Positions 1 through 11,661 of a stretch of 52,999 bases of DNA are shown piece by piece. The translations under genes and the position numbers were made by a program. This DNA comes from Byssochlamys sp. IMV 00236 (taxonomy: Eukaryota > Ascomycota > Eurotiomycetes > Eurotiales > Thermoascaceae): positions 1 to 52,999 of the forward strand of contig MSJH02000498.1 in NCBI GenBank assembly GCA_001931875.2. The letters are read 5' to 3'. Every line of letters begins with the position of its first letter. Positions within the stretch are counted from its first letter, which is position 1. The notes beneath the pieces were generated by a model that worked only from the letters and a program-made list of their open reading frames with translations, searched no databases and had not been told where the DNA came from.

Positions 1-825
1 AAAAAAAAAAAAAAAAAAAAAAAAAGCAGAAAAGAGAAACTGAGTCTTATTTTGATTAGGACTTTAAATAGTCGTACAGAGCCAGTCTTGAATTACGACA
101 AAAATGGAAATAATTGTCACCATAGTTTATTACAGGGGAAGACATATATAATGAAACTCACTTTTGAAAAAGGTTGACGTTGATTGATGTATATCGAAAA
201 TATCATACGCAAAAACTTTATTCAAGCATTCACTTATAAAATTTTAGCTTTGGGCAGATTCGCTGATAATAACAATATTGCAACTACTCAAGAAAAAGTG
301 TAGTATTCGCCGAAGAACCGCGCAAAAGCTTTATGCAAGCATTCACTTATCAGATTTTAGTTTTGGACAGATTCGCTGATAGTAACAACATTACAGCTAC
401 TCAAGAAAAAGTGTAATATCCACCGAAGAACCGCGCAATTCATGCTCACTTTACTAACGTCTTTGATATCATTGACTTGATGCTGACTTTCTTCTATATC
501 TTTTTGATTATCTTTAAACATTGCATGCTTTTAACATTCTTATCCAATAGCCTTCAATTACAATGTCAGGATTGATATAGTAAATTTTATTGTTTATTAT
601 CAAAACATCAACTGTGGCATATCAATCAAAATTGAGTTATATTTTTCTTCTATCCATAATGAAGTGATCGTCGTTTCAGTTTTTATAAATACATTCACAA
701 CTATCATCAGGCTTCAGTATATTTTAACTAGAAAACTAATGAATAACGTACTATTCATTTTATACTTACCGAGGCGTTAAGGAATGCATTGCTGTTATAG
801 GCAGCGCATTGAATCCACGGTACAA
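1..825. other. AT-rich spacer at left window edge
   Basis: No intact gene is visible. The stretch opens with an A homopolymer (1-25) and holds a two-copy tandem duplication, listed separately. The right part (766-825) carries an in-frame continuation of the minus-strand Fanzor-like ORF beyond its stop codon. The rest has no coding signal I can recognise. Confidence 0.6.
208..438. repeat. Two-copy 113-bp direct tandem repeat
   Basis: Two head-to-tail copies start at 208 and 321, both beginning cgcaaaa and both running into ccgcgcaa (318-325 and 431-438). The period is exactly 113 bp and no indel is needed to align them. Only scattered substitutions separate the copies. Both lie downstream of the Fanzor-like ORF with respect to its strand. 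Confidence 0.9.
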
Positions 826-1440
826 TTAACCTTTTGAAGGGGGGAGGACTTTCATTATCGTGTTTTGATTTGTAAACAAAGATACCATATACATATTTAA
901 TGCACTATTCACATCGCGATTCCACACCGTACCACAAGATTCACACTTGAGGACAGAGTGTACTCTTCGCTTTGGTCCAGAAACAGAGAAATTATTTAAT
1001 TGTTTGGATTTGCACTTGTTACATATCTGACTTGTTAAGTACTCGTCAACCGAAACAAATTCGGTCCCCACGTTGGATTGTTTGCATTTTCGTTTGATTT
1101 CTTCAGTAATACGTTTTGTAGGCGCAGCTCGTTTTCCTTTCATGCTTAACAAAGAACCACTTCCGAATGCAATGATTCGCTTCCGTTGAGAGGAGGAAGG
1201 GAAGTCAGCAGGAGGTAGAGGTACATGTTTGCTTTTGTTTGGGTTTTGGCTTTTAGCGCCAACTGTGCTTGTTTTGCCATACTTTTTGCTGTTGTCAAAG
1301 AGTCTTTTAGCAATTTCTTGAGTCCCTTTTTGCTTGTTGGTATAAGACTTGAACTTTAATTGAATAAATTTGTTTGCATTTGTGCAAACAAAGAAGGAAA
1401 ACCCGCGATCGACAGACAATGGACCTTTAATAAATGCCAC
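826..1440 (-). pseudogene. Fanzor/TnpB (IS605 OrfB-like) nuclease remnant
   Basis: The 204-residue open frame matches the C-terminal half of TnpB/Fanzor RNA-guided nucleases. A zinc ribbon has Cys140, Cys143, Cys166 and Cys169. The preceding block VDEYLTSQIC contains Glu133 at the position of the alternative catalytic Glu typical of Fanzors. NRDVNSALN supplies the RuvC-III Asp (Asp176). The block RIIAFGSG (88-95) followed by KGKRAAPTKR is also Fanzor-like. Asp11 in SVDRG could be a RuvC-I remnant, which I am less sure of. Intact Fanzors are usually several hundred residues longer, so the N-terminal half is missing. The frame opens with GTG, not ATG, and an in-frame stop lies at 1471-1473. A possible donor (gtatgt at 1462) does not join a frame-compatible exon. 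I call it a decayed copy; the family is generally carried on transposons. Confidence 0.72.
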
Positions 1441-2150
1441 ATTGACTTTATATCTTACATACCTTTCCCTTTATTTCGCTTTGCCTTTGGAGGCGGAGGT
1501 CATCGTCTTTCTTTCGCTTCATATTGAAGTAAAGAAAAGAAAAAAGGGAAAAGTAATTGCAGATAGCCTTGAAATATTAAATTAATGATTGACCGCTTTT
1601 TATTAAAATATGTTGTCCTTAATAAAAATAACTGTCCTGGAATGAAAGGCTCTCTGCTTTTGACGCACTGCACATCTTACAACGATCCACTTCTATTAAA
1701 AACTGACGATCAAAGTAGCTGTCTTTATAAATTTATTGATAAGGGTACTAAAATGACGGACGATGGTCATGAATCATCATCATAATTATCAGAAACAGTG
1801 ATCGAAGAAGTAAGGGTAGAGAAGGAAAAGAAGAGGCACAAACCCTAATACCACTCACATGTTCCAGGAGGAAATAGCAGTACATAGTGAGTCGGCATAC
1901 ATAAATTTTGTGTCTGGACGATAAGCTGAAAGCTTTACTAAAAATCACGTCCTCGACAAAGATTATCATTGCTATTGCTGCTGCTCAAGGTAAGAACGAT
2001 ACCACGGAAGTAGATTTTAATTGGACAAGATATTCTGTGACTTTGCATGAAAATAAATTTTTATTGGTCAGGCTGATTCTGAGGGCAAAATGAGAACGCA
2101 ATGACATTTTTCATTTCCATTTTTTTCTTTTCTCTTTTTAAATAAAATAG
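1441..2150. other. Spacer between Fanzor remnant and RNase gene
   Basis: About 0.7 kb precedes the RNase start codon. It contains short open frames on both strands that look fragmentary, for example around 1860-2090 on plus, and none that I recognise. A pyrimidine-rich tract and an AG just before 2151 would also fit a 5' UTR intron acceptor, so part of this may be leader sequence. Confidence 0.4.
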
Positions 2151-5100
2151 ATGATAGAAGAAAAGGTTATTGTAGATAAAAATAACCAACAAGTAGTAGA
2201 TGTAAGCTATTTATTGTTGCTATCCTTTACTTATCATTTAATAGACTACTGCGGTGAAAAAGGCAGTAAAGGATAAAAAGAAGGTAAAGAAAGAAGAGGC
2301 TGATGTACAGCAAGAAAAGAAGACCAAGAAGCCTGTCAAGAAGAAGAAGAATAGAGATGCGGTAGACCCCGCTGAAACAAAAAAGAATCGATCCAAGCCG
2401 AAAAAGAAGAGTGATGACAAGAAACCGACTGCGGTAGAACATGCTGCGGTGTTGGATGGTGCCGAATCTTCAGTCATCGTCACAACTCTAGATTATGAAG
2501 AAGATGTGGAGGGTGAGGTAGAGGTGTTTGATTATCATGAGCTTGAGGAAGCACTCGGCGGTCCTGTGAAGCTTCATGATCTTCCATCCATTCAGTTTGC
2601 TCCAGAAACGAAAAAGAAAAAGTCAAAGCCTATCATGCAAAAGAGCCGTTCAGCTCCTTCAGAATCTATTGCCAAGAATCCTTCAGCCAAGAGCGGAAAG
2701 TATAGCGCAGTGCCTCCTCCTCAATCCTTGCTGTCATCTGAAAAGCCTGTAAAGAGTCAAAAAGTACATACCCACGACCATCAGGAAAAGAAGAAAAAGC
2801 AAGACAAGGTACATGAATCTGAGTCTGTGAAGCCATCTGTTACCAAGAAGAAGACAAGAAAAATTAAAGCAGAAGAAGTTGAGTTTAAGGCTTCGGCACC
2901 CAATGTCAAATTGCCTGCTAAAAAGGAAAAGGGAGCGAGCACAGATCAAAAGCCAAGATCAACCAAATCGTCGGGTTTCACAAAGAGGCAGCTTGGAGAG
3001 GATGTAAAGCCTGTGGTATTAGCGAAAAAGGAAGGAAAGGACATGACTAAGAACTTGAATGAAGAGCAAAAGAAGGAATTGCTGACTGTTGATTATTGTC
3101 ACCCCTATGACGTTTTGTATGGACGTAAAAGCCGCATGCGATTCGAACGTTACTTGGATCCTAAAAGCTGCGAAAAGAGAGCCAAGGAGAAGGAGACGAA
3201 CCTCTATAAAGGGATCCTTCGCATCAACAAACGTAATCGTACCGATGCCTATGTCACAACGGATAAGTTAGAGTCAGACATCTTTATCTTTGGACTGCGT
3301 GATCGTAACCGCGCTTTAGAAGGAGATACAGTCTTTGTAGAATTGGTCGATGTGGATGCCGTGTGGGCAAAGAAGAAAGATAGTATGACACGCAAGAAGG
3401 ACGAGAGTGATTCAGTCATTGTTGATGAAAAGTCAAAGCCAAAGTATGCTGGCAAAGTAGTCTGTGTCCAAAGTGTGCGTAAAGATCGTTTGTTTTCCGG
3501 TACGATATCGATCCAACGAGCATCCAATGGAACAAATGCAGTAGCAAATGGTAATGCTGCAGAAGAAGAGACTGATATAGAAGCAGTAAATGAATTGGCG
3601 GATGACGATGAAGGACAAGAGACAGTAGAGGGCTCTCGATCTTCAAGTAGCGATAAAGAAATAGAACCCAAGAAGGGCAACCAACATGTACGTGTCGTAT
3701 TGTTTAAGCCGCTCGACAAGCGCGCTCCATTGATTATGATTCCAGTTAAGAATGCTCCTTATGATATTCTGGATAACGAAGCCAAGTATGCAAATCTTAT
3801 TGTTGTCGTCAAGATCACTCGATGGCCAATTGACTCGTTAAATCCTATTGGTGCATTTGTTCGTGAGCTGGGTCATATTGGTAATATTCCAGCAGAGACA
3901 GAAGCTATCTTGGCGGACAATGGTATTTCAGAACTTCCTTTCAGTAAAAAGGCGCTCAGTGGATTACCTCCTACACCTTGGTCCATTGAGCAATCCGAGA
4001 TTGATAAAAGACGTGATTTACGCACAACGCGTATATTCACAATCGATCCTGCTACAGCTAAAGGTAAGAAAGACTATATATGAATAAGGAATTGGTGACT
4101 GAGAGATTATATTAGATCTTGACGACGCTGTCCATGTCACTCAATTGGATAAAGATAATTTTGAAGTGGGTGTTCATATCGCGGATGTATCTCATTTTGT
4201 AAAACAGCACACTGCCTTGGACCATGAAGCGTTTGACAGAGGAACGAGTACTTATCTCTGTGACCGTGTCATTCCGATGCTTCCCTCTCTCCTATGTGAG
4301 GAACTCTGTAGTTTAAACCCAGGCGTCGATCGACTTGCATTCTCTGTTATTTGGAAGATGGACAGTGCTGGTAACGTAAAAGAGACCTGGTTTGGCAAGA
4401 CTATCATTCGATCTTGTGCCAAGTTAGCCTATGACGATGCTCAAAATGTCATCGAGGGCCATGGTTTACCAAAGACGGTGATTATCCGAGACGGCCACAA
4501 AGTATCCGACGTAGAACAAGATATTCTCTATCTGTTCGAAATGTCCAAAAAGATGCGTGAGCGTCGATTTGCGAATGGCGCACTATCCATCAACTCCATC
4601 CGCCTTTCGTTCAAGCTAAATGACATTGGTGAGCCTTGTGAGGTTTCTATTTATGAGCAAAAGGATGCAAACAGATTGATTGAGGAATTTATGTTGCGTG
4701 CCAACATGAGTGTTGCGGAAAAGATTCGTGAGCATTATCCAAATGAAGCGCTTCTTCGTCAGCACTCTCCTCCTCATGAAAAGAGCTTGGTAAGTGTTGT
4801 TTATGATGAATTCACGTTTTGCTCACACGCTTTTAGAATGAATTCTTAAGAATTGTTGACAGCTTAGGTTACAAATTTGACGGATCAACTGCAGGCAGCC
4901 TTCAAGAATCATTTAATTCTATTGAATCCGAAGATGTCAAGTCAGTTTTGAAGCTTTTGGCAGTAAAGCCAATGCAGAGAGCCAAATATTTTTGTACGGG
5001 ATCCTTTGAAGATATCAACAGGTTCAGGCATTATGCTCTCAATGTGCCGTACTATACGCACTTTACTTCTCCCATTCGACGATTTGCAGATATCGTTGTC

Positions 5101-5730
5101 CATAGACAGTTAGAAGCTGCACTTGCAAACAAAAAGTCATGTGGCTATAAAAAGGCTGCCGTTCAAAAGGCAGCTGGACATTGTAACGAGCGAAAGGAGG
5201 GAGCCAAGAACTCGCAAGATATGAACTTGCAATTGTATCTCTACCACTATCTTTACAACTTGGAGAAGGAAACCAAGAAGCCTGTTATCTGTACTGCTAT
5301 TGTGACTCAAGTACTGAAAGATGCTATTGATATACTTGTTCCTGAATACGGACTTGAAAAGCGTCTTCATGTAGACGCGATACCCATCGAAAGATATGTC
5401 TTTGATGGAAATAAGACCACCTTGTCTGTCTATTGGAAAGAAGGTGTTGATTCAAGCTGGGAATGGGATCAAAAGCGAAGGAGTGATCAAGATTTTGTAG
5501 AACCCGTGGGCACACAGATCGAGTTGGATGATGAGCAAGATAATGATGATGAGAATAATGAAGTAGTGACAGTAAAGATTCCAGAAGAGCTACTGGAAGA
5601 AAATACATTGGATAAGGAAACAAGGATGCAAACATTCAAGACATTTTCAAAGTTGAATGTTAGGATCCAAGTGAATGTAGAAAGATCTCCACCTATTGTA
5701 AACATTTACCCAATTAACCCCTTCATGTAA
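2151..5730 (+). CDS. Dis3L2/Ssd1-like RNB exoribonuclease
   Basis: Four exons (2151-2201, 2245-4063, 4116-4789, 4837-5730) encode 1145 residues. The first ~300 residues are Lys/Glu-rich low complexity. Cold-shock folds follow (~300-570); the block DAYVTTDKLESDIFIFGLRD then RNRALEGD is typical of the Ssd1/Dis3L2 branch. The RNB domain begins near 612 with the metal-binding motif IDPATAKDLDDA, split by intron 2 inside the codon for its second Asp. SPIRRFADIVVHRQL (~926) closes RNB, and an S1-like C-terminus follows. Known family role: 3'-5' decay of RNA (Dis3L2), or mRNA binding in yeast Ssd1, which has lost the catalytic residues. Here the acidic residues are kept, so hydrolytic activity is likely (inference). 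The ATG at 2151 was chosen because it gives a clean phase-0 intron (2202-2244). The stop lies 3 bp from the CENP-O stop. Confidence 0.88.
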
Positions 5731-5733
5731 TTT

Positions 5734-6747
5734 TTATTCAATCATGATATCCTCTGTATTTGTCCTTTCAGCTAATATACTCTGCAATGTGTCTGCCAAT
5801 TTATAATACATCAATCTTTCTTTTAACTCTTCGTAATCATCTGTTGACTCTATGGTTCCTCTTTCATCTGTAATGCTGACTTGTGTCGGGTATGCTGAGG
5901 TCTTGTTTTCATATTTGATATTTACACGTAAGACTCTGCTGCCAGTATGAACCTTGATGTCTACATTAGACTTGGACATGTTTTCTGATAGAATCTTGAT
6001 ATCATAGCCTTCTTCTGTTAGTTTATTTATTTCGTTCAGTTGCTCTCTTCTAGTGACATATGCCTGTACACAGTCATGAACGATACGTATGAATGTCTAA
6101 TAGAGAGAGAGAGGAAAAGGTGAACAAACGAATCTTGATTTTTATATATTACCTCAGTATTATGCGGCATGAATTTCTTTTCCAAATCGTGAATAGGAAT
6201 AAATGGAGGCAATGTATGTCTGTCCACCTTTGAAAAGTCATCTTTCAGGAACAGTAAATAATAAGGTTCCTTGTATGTTCTATCATAGAATGTTTCTAAT
6301 CTTATTCCCACATGATTCTTTTTAAAGTTGAATATCGTACGTCCACATAAGCGATGGTAACTGATCATTTCTTGTATACAGTTGTTCTTTACTGCTTGTC
6401 TCATTTGATTGAAAATATCTTGCTTAGCATTAGAAATGTCTCGTTTTGCTGTTATGGTTGGATCTGTAAATGTGTTTGCTAACTTGGTGACTACCAAATA
6501 GGATATATCTTCTTCCAATAGTTCTCTTTTTAATCTTTTTTGTTTTTCGTTTGCTTTAGCAACTACAATAAAAGTCAGGGTTGCTTTTTTGCTTGATCTA
6601 CTCTAGATCTTACGTCTTTCTTTAAGTATTTTTATTTGAGCTTTTAATCTGTTTTGCTGATCAGGTAAACTATAGAAAAAAATCAGTTATACGTGTTTGG
6701 TGTTGTTTTTGGATATTAACTGCTTACAATGTGTCATCGTCGTCCAT
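5734..6747 (-). CDS. CENPO: CENP-O (Mcm21-like) kinetochore subunit
   Basis: Four exons read from high to low coordinate (6747-6728, 6669-6614, 6562-6153, 6096-5734) encode 282 residues. The N-terminus is acidic and then coiled-coil-like, Lys/Arg/Glu rich. The family signature follows: GRTIFNFKKNHVGIRLETFY, then RHTLPPFIPI, then TFIRIVHDCVQAYVTRREQL, the usual CENP-O order, and a C-terminal beta-rich half. CENP-O/Mcm21 is part of the CCAN (COMA in yeast) at centromeric chromatin. The start codon lies 172 bp from the divergent GH47 gene start, implying a shared promoter region. Its 3' end nearly touches the RNase gene, so their 3' UTRs must overlap. Exon 1 contributes only 20 coding bases, so the start is supported mainly by splice phase. 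Confidence 0.8.
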
Positions 6748-6919
6748 GACTTTCAAGGAGAGAAAGGAGAAGAAAAAAAAATAAATAAACAATGCAAAAC
6801 ACTTCGGGCTTTGATTTTTAGAGTAACCTGCAATGACTTTTCTCCTAACTGTAAATTGCTCCTAGCGTGTGATCCTTTTCGCTCTCTCTCTCTTTTTTTC
6901 TCTCTTTTTCTTTTAAAAA
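6748..6919. promoter_or_regulatory. Short divergent promoter, CENP-O / GH47
   Basis: Only 172 bp separates the two start codons. The interval includes an A-rich run (6771-6795) and a (CT)n/T-rich tract (6881-6914) abutting the GH47 ATG. No specific site is claimed. Confidence 0.5.
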
Positions 6920-8831
<1,912 letters not shown>

Positions 8832-8843
8832 AGAGTGCATTTA

Positions 8844-10139
8844 TTATTCATTATCGGAAGGCTCTTCGTATTCATCCTAAGCACAAAGGCATAAGTAAAG
8901 CATTCAATTGTGCGTCTTTTTTTATTTTTATTACCTCAGACTCTTCATCCTCTTCTTCTTCATCGTCATCTTCTTCATTATTCTCCTCAACACTTTCTTC
9001 ATCAGTCTCTTTAGCATTATTTTCATCTTTATTTTCTTCCCCTTCTTCTTCTTCTTCTTCTTCATCCGATAGCTCATCCAACTTGTAACTCTTTGGTTGT
9101 GATGCAGCCCTTCTTCTCGATCTTCTACCACTATCTTCTTCCTCTGTCAGGATATGACTAGTATCCAAGCTCTCCAACTCTTTCTTTAACTCTCTTTCTC
9201 TCTTGATTGCCTCACATTTTTCAATAGATGGTCTACCTTCAACACCGAGATCTTGCAGGATAGCTTTTAATTTTTCAATTTCTGCTCTTGCTGAACGGCA
9301 GCCTGCCAATTCTTTTGACCTATTTTTTTTTTATGATTATTACATGTAAAAAGTACTTATTCAAACATAATCCCTTACCATACTTTGCGAACACCGCACT
9401 TGTTGATAAACCCCTTGAGCCTCTTGATCGTCTCTTCATCTTTTGATGATCCAGGTTTCTATTTTGAGTAAGCAAATGCCTTAAATACATATCCCCATCT
9501 ATACTAACCCTTGTCGAAGCGACTGTATTTTTAGATTTCTTTTTAACAACTTTCTTTTCCTCCTCCTCTTCTTCCATATCATCATCTTGGTCATTGTCCT
9601 CTTCATCACTATTCGAAATAACTTGCTTTGTTTTTCTAACTCTCTTCTTTTGTGGTATTTCCTCATCATCCTCTTCTGTGATAACAGGCGAGTCCTCTGT
9701 ACGCTTACGTTTTGCAGAATGATTTGATTCTTCTTTGACACTTGTCTCATTTGATTGTTTTTTCAAGATATATTCATCAATCATGTTTGTAATCATGTTC
9801 TTCCAAGGATCTTGTTTCAGTGTATTTGGTTCTAATTCCTAAGTGTGTGAATATATGGTTATTGACACTGAGAATGAATCATGCTGTAGATCTTACATAA
9901 TACTCTTCTAGACTATGGCGGATCTCTTTTGGTGTAAGCACACTGTTTCAATAATAAGGGGAGTGAGTTTTCTTTCATTGCTTCTTTCTTTCTTTTTTAC
10001 CTCAAGTCACTCTCGTCAATTAAACTATACAACACAATGCGCGTTGAGTACATTTGAAACTGTGATTTATTTAAAACTACCTTTTCAACTTGTTTTTAAA
10101 GTCTTGTCCCTTTATGAATGTCTCGTCTACACTCACCAT
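8844..10139 (-). CDS. HIRIP3: HIRIP3-like histone chaperone
   Basis: Seven exons (10139-10081, 10024-10001, 9942-9897, 9838-9509, 9458-9379, 9319-8935, 8876-8844) encode 318 residues. The N-terminus (LTPKEIRHSLEEYYELEP) resembles the DEK-C-like start of this family. The middle has acidic and basic low-complexity stretches. The conserved core reads IKRLKGFINKCGVRKVW, then LQDLGVEGRPSIEKCEAIKR, then ELKKELESLD and SGRRSRRRAA, as in metazoan HIRIP3. The tail is a long Asp/Glu run. HIRIP3 homologues bind H2A/H2B and chromatin-assembly partners; the acidic runs fit that role. Exon 2 is only 24 nt. The last intron (8934-8877) replaces a readable extension with the acidic ending DEYEEPSDNE. The Asp/Glu region is codon-repetitive (GAA/GAT), so length differences among strains would be expected. 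Confidence 0.82.
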
Positions 10140-10540
10140 ATTATTTAAAGGAAAAAAGAAAGAAATAAATACACGCGTGAATTTAAAAAATACGCGCTTT
10201 GCACTTTATTCACAAATTATTCGCATACTGATAGAGAAATGATAATTTTAGACAACAAAGTAAAACAACAATTGATAGTAAAAGAGAAGCCATCAAAAGC
10301 AAAAAAATGAATAAAGCAATGTTTAGTAAATCAGTTATTAAATTGATACATTCTTTCCAGAAAGTAAATTCACTTCCAGGGAAAAATGAATGCGTCTGAT
10401 TATAAGAACTAAAATCGTCTTTGCTGACGAATCGGATGCCAAGAAGATATTGCGACCTATGGATATATAAAAGAGCAACAAGTACTCGTCGTCCTCATGT
10501 ACTTCTTTTTCCGCAATTATACTATAAACTAAATTAACAT
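10140..10540. other. Spacer with dispersed repeat and transposon 5' flank
   Basis: Between the HIRIP3-like start and the transposase remnant. It holds repeat copy 1 (10225-10348). A minus-strand frame (10338-10697) overlaps the transposase remnant antisense and is not supported as a gene. Confidence 0.5.
10225..10348 (+). repeat. Dispersed repeat, copy 1
   Basis: It shares an alignable block with 20101-20212: both start atactgata, both contain agacaacaaa, then gag-gcccatca/gccatca, aagcaaaa, atgaataaag, and both end tagtaaatcagttattaaa followed by ttgata. The two copies are in the same orientation, about 9.9 kb apart. It abuts the transposase remnant, so it may be the end of that element or a separate small element. 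Confidence 0.75.
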
Positions 10541-11661
10541 AAACATTCAATTCTTGTATGAAAATGGGAAAGGTTCGGTTGTCGAGGAGTATGGTAGGCC
10601 CGAACCAATGGATTACATCGCTGATGAGGACCAGTTTTGTCTTGAAATGTTGAGCTCTCATACACAATACTTGGCTCAAAAGCCACCTGAAGGACACAAG
10701 TTAATAGAGGTAATGCAGGTGGGGGGATGAAGCAAAGCCTGAAACTGATGTTATTATGAAAGAAACATCAGTCAAGCGTAATTATACTCGCTATTCTGAT
10801 CAGGACGAAGTAGGGCTCTTCAAACTGTTATTTGAGAGGTGCCTGAGCGCGGCTGCTGCTGTAAATCGGCCCGGGGTTCACGTCCGTACAGCGCAAAAAT
10901 GGGCAGAACAGTATGAAAGGGGATCCTGATAGTATCTTTGAGAAACGAAGAAAGACGGGTTGTCCACGCATTCTCAATGAGGAACACAAAAAAAGTTATT
11001 CTTGAGTGCACTGATGCGAACCCCTTCAGTCGCCCTGGACGATGTGATGAAGCAACTTAGACAAGTATTCACGGAATTAAAAGTACTTTGTTTGACTTCA
11101 TAAAAAAGTATTGCAACCTGTCGCTCAAAAGAGTACGGCTCCAATCGATAGATCAGAACAGCGAGGAAAAGATTCAAGAGCGCCTGGACTGGATTCGTAA
11201 ATGGGAGAAAATAGACATGAATTTTACGAGAAATTGCGTCTTTCTCGATGAATTCGCCTTCCATATTAATATGAAACGTAGTATGGCCTGGTCAAAGAAG
11301 AGCTTACCTGCAATGGTCAAGGTATCCAAAACATAAACAAAAACAACAGCCATTTTAGACGCGATTTCTGCTCAAGGTCTGATTAAATGCAGCCTCAGGC
11401 TTCCTCGGCTTCCACATAATAAGAAAAAAAAGCGAGGATATGACGTTGTGCGAACGAGCAAAGGGAACGGTTACGAGACACTATGTCAGTTTTCTAAAAG
11501 CTGTGATGGATGAAACGGACCAATGCTCGCACATGAAAGGTCATTGCCTCGTGATGAATAACGTTCCTGGAGACTGAGATACTGATGACAAGAATCAGTA
11601 AGGCTACTAATAGCTTAAAGCTGAGCGATTTTAGAGGCTTTGCCTGGTATTCTTATTAATG
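10540..11661 (+). pseudogene. Degenerate Tc1/mariner (IS630-type) transposase
   Basis: Coding similarity runs in pieces over several frames. An N-terminal block contains EPMDYIADEDQFCLEMLSSH. A helix-turn-helix region follows with KRNYTRYSDQDEVGLFKLL and HVRTAQKWAEQYERG. Next come FEKRRKTG with RILNEEHKK, then RLDWIRKWEK and NCVFLDEFAFHINMKRS, which carries the first catalytic Asp of the DDE/D triad. Farther on are ISAQGLIKCSLRLPR, LKAVMDETDQCSHMKG with the decayed second-Asp region MNNVPG, and a C-terminal piece ISKATNSLKLSDFRGF. Frameshifts lie near 10715, 10920 and 10990. The segment that should carry the last acidic residue is missing between ~11575 and 11578, consistent with an internal deletion of some 60-70 codons. 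No clear terminal inverted repeats were found. The element is dead. Confidence 0.85.

Noticed and set aside
208..438. CRISPR-like array
   Set aside because: There are only two copies, directly abutting, 113 bp long and without spacers. It is a tandem duplication.
1425..1462. 38-nt intron joining an upstream exon (ATG near 1523, minus) to the Fanzor-like frame
   Set aside because: The donor gtatgt and acceptor aaag are plausible, but the junction shifts the frame away from the zinc-ribbon reading frame, so it cannot restore a start codon.
10338..10697. 119-codon minus-strand frame over the transposase 5' region
   Set aside because: The plus strand of the same DNA carries recognisable transposase segments, so the antisense frame is most likely a by-product. 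It has no domain I recognise.
10850..10885. tRNA-like segment (ctgctgctgtaaatcggcccggggttcacg)
   Set aside because: The gttc-like piece lacks a matching acceptor stem and anticodon arm, and the stretch is read as transposase (AAAVNRPGVHVRTAQ).
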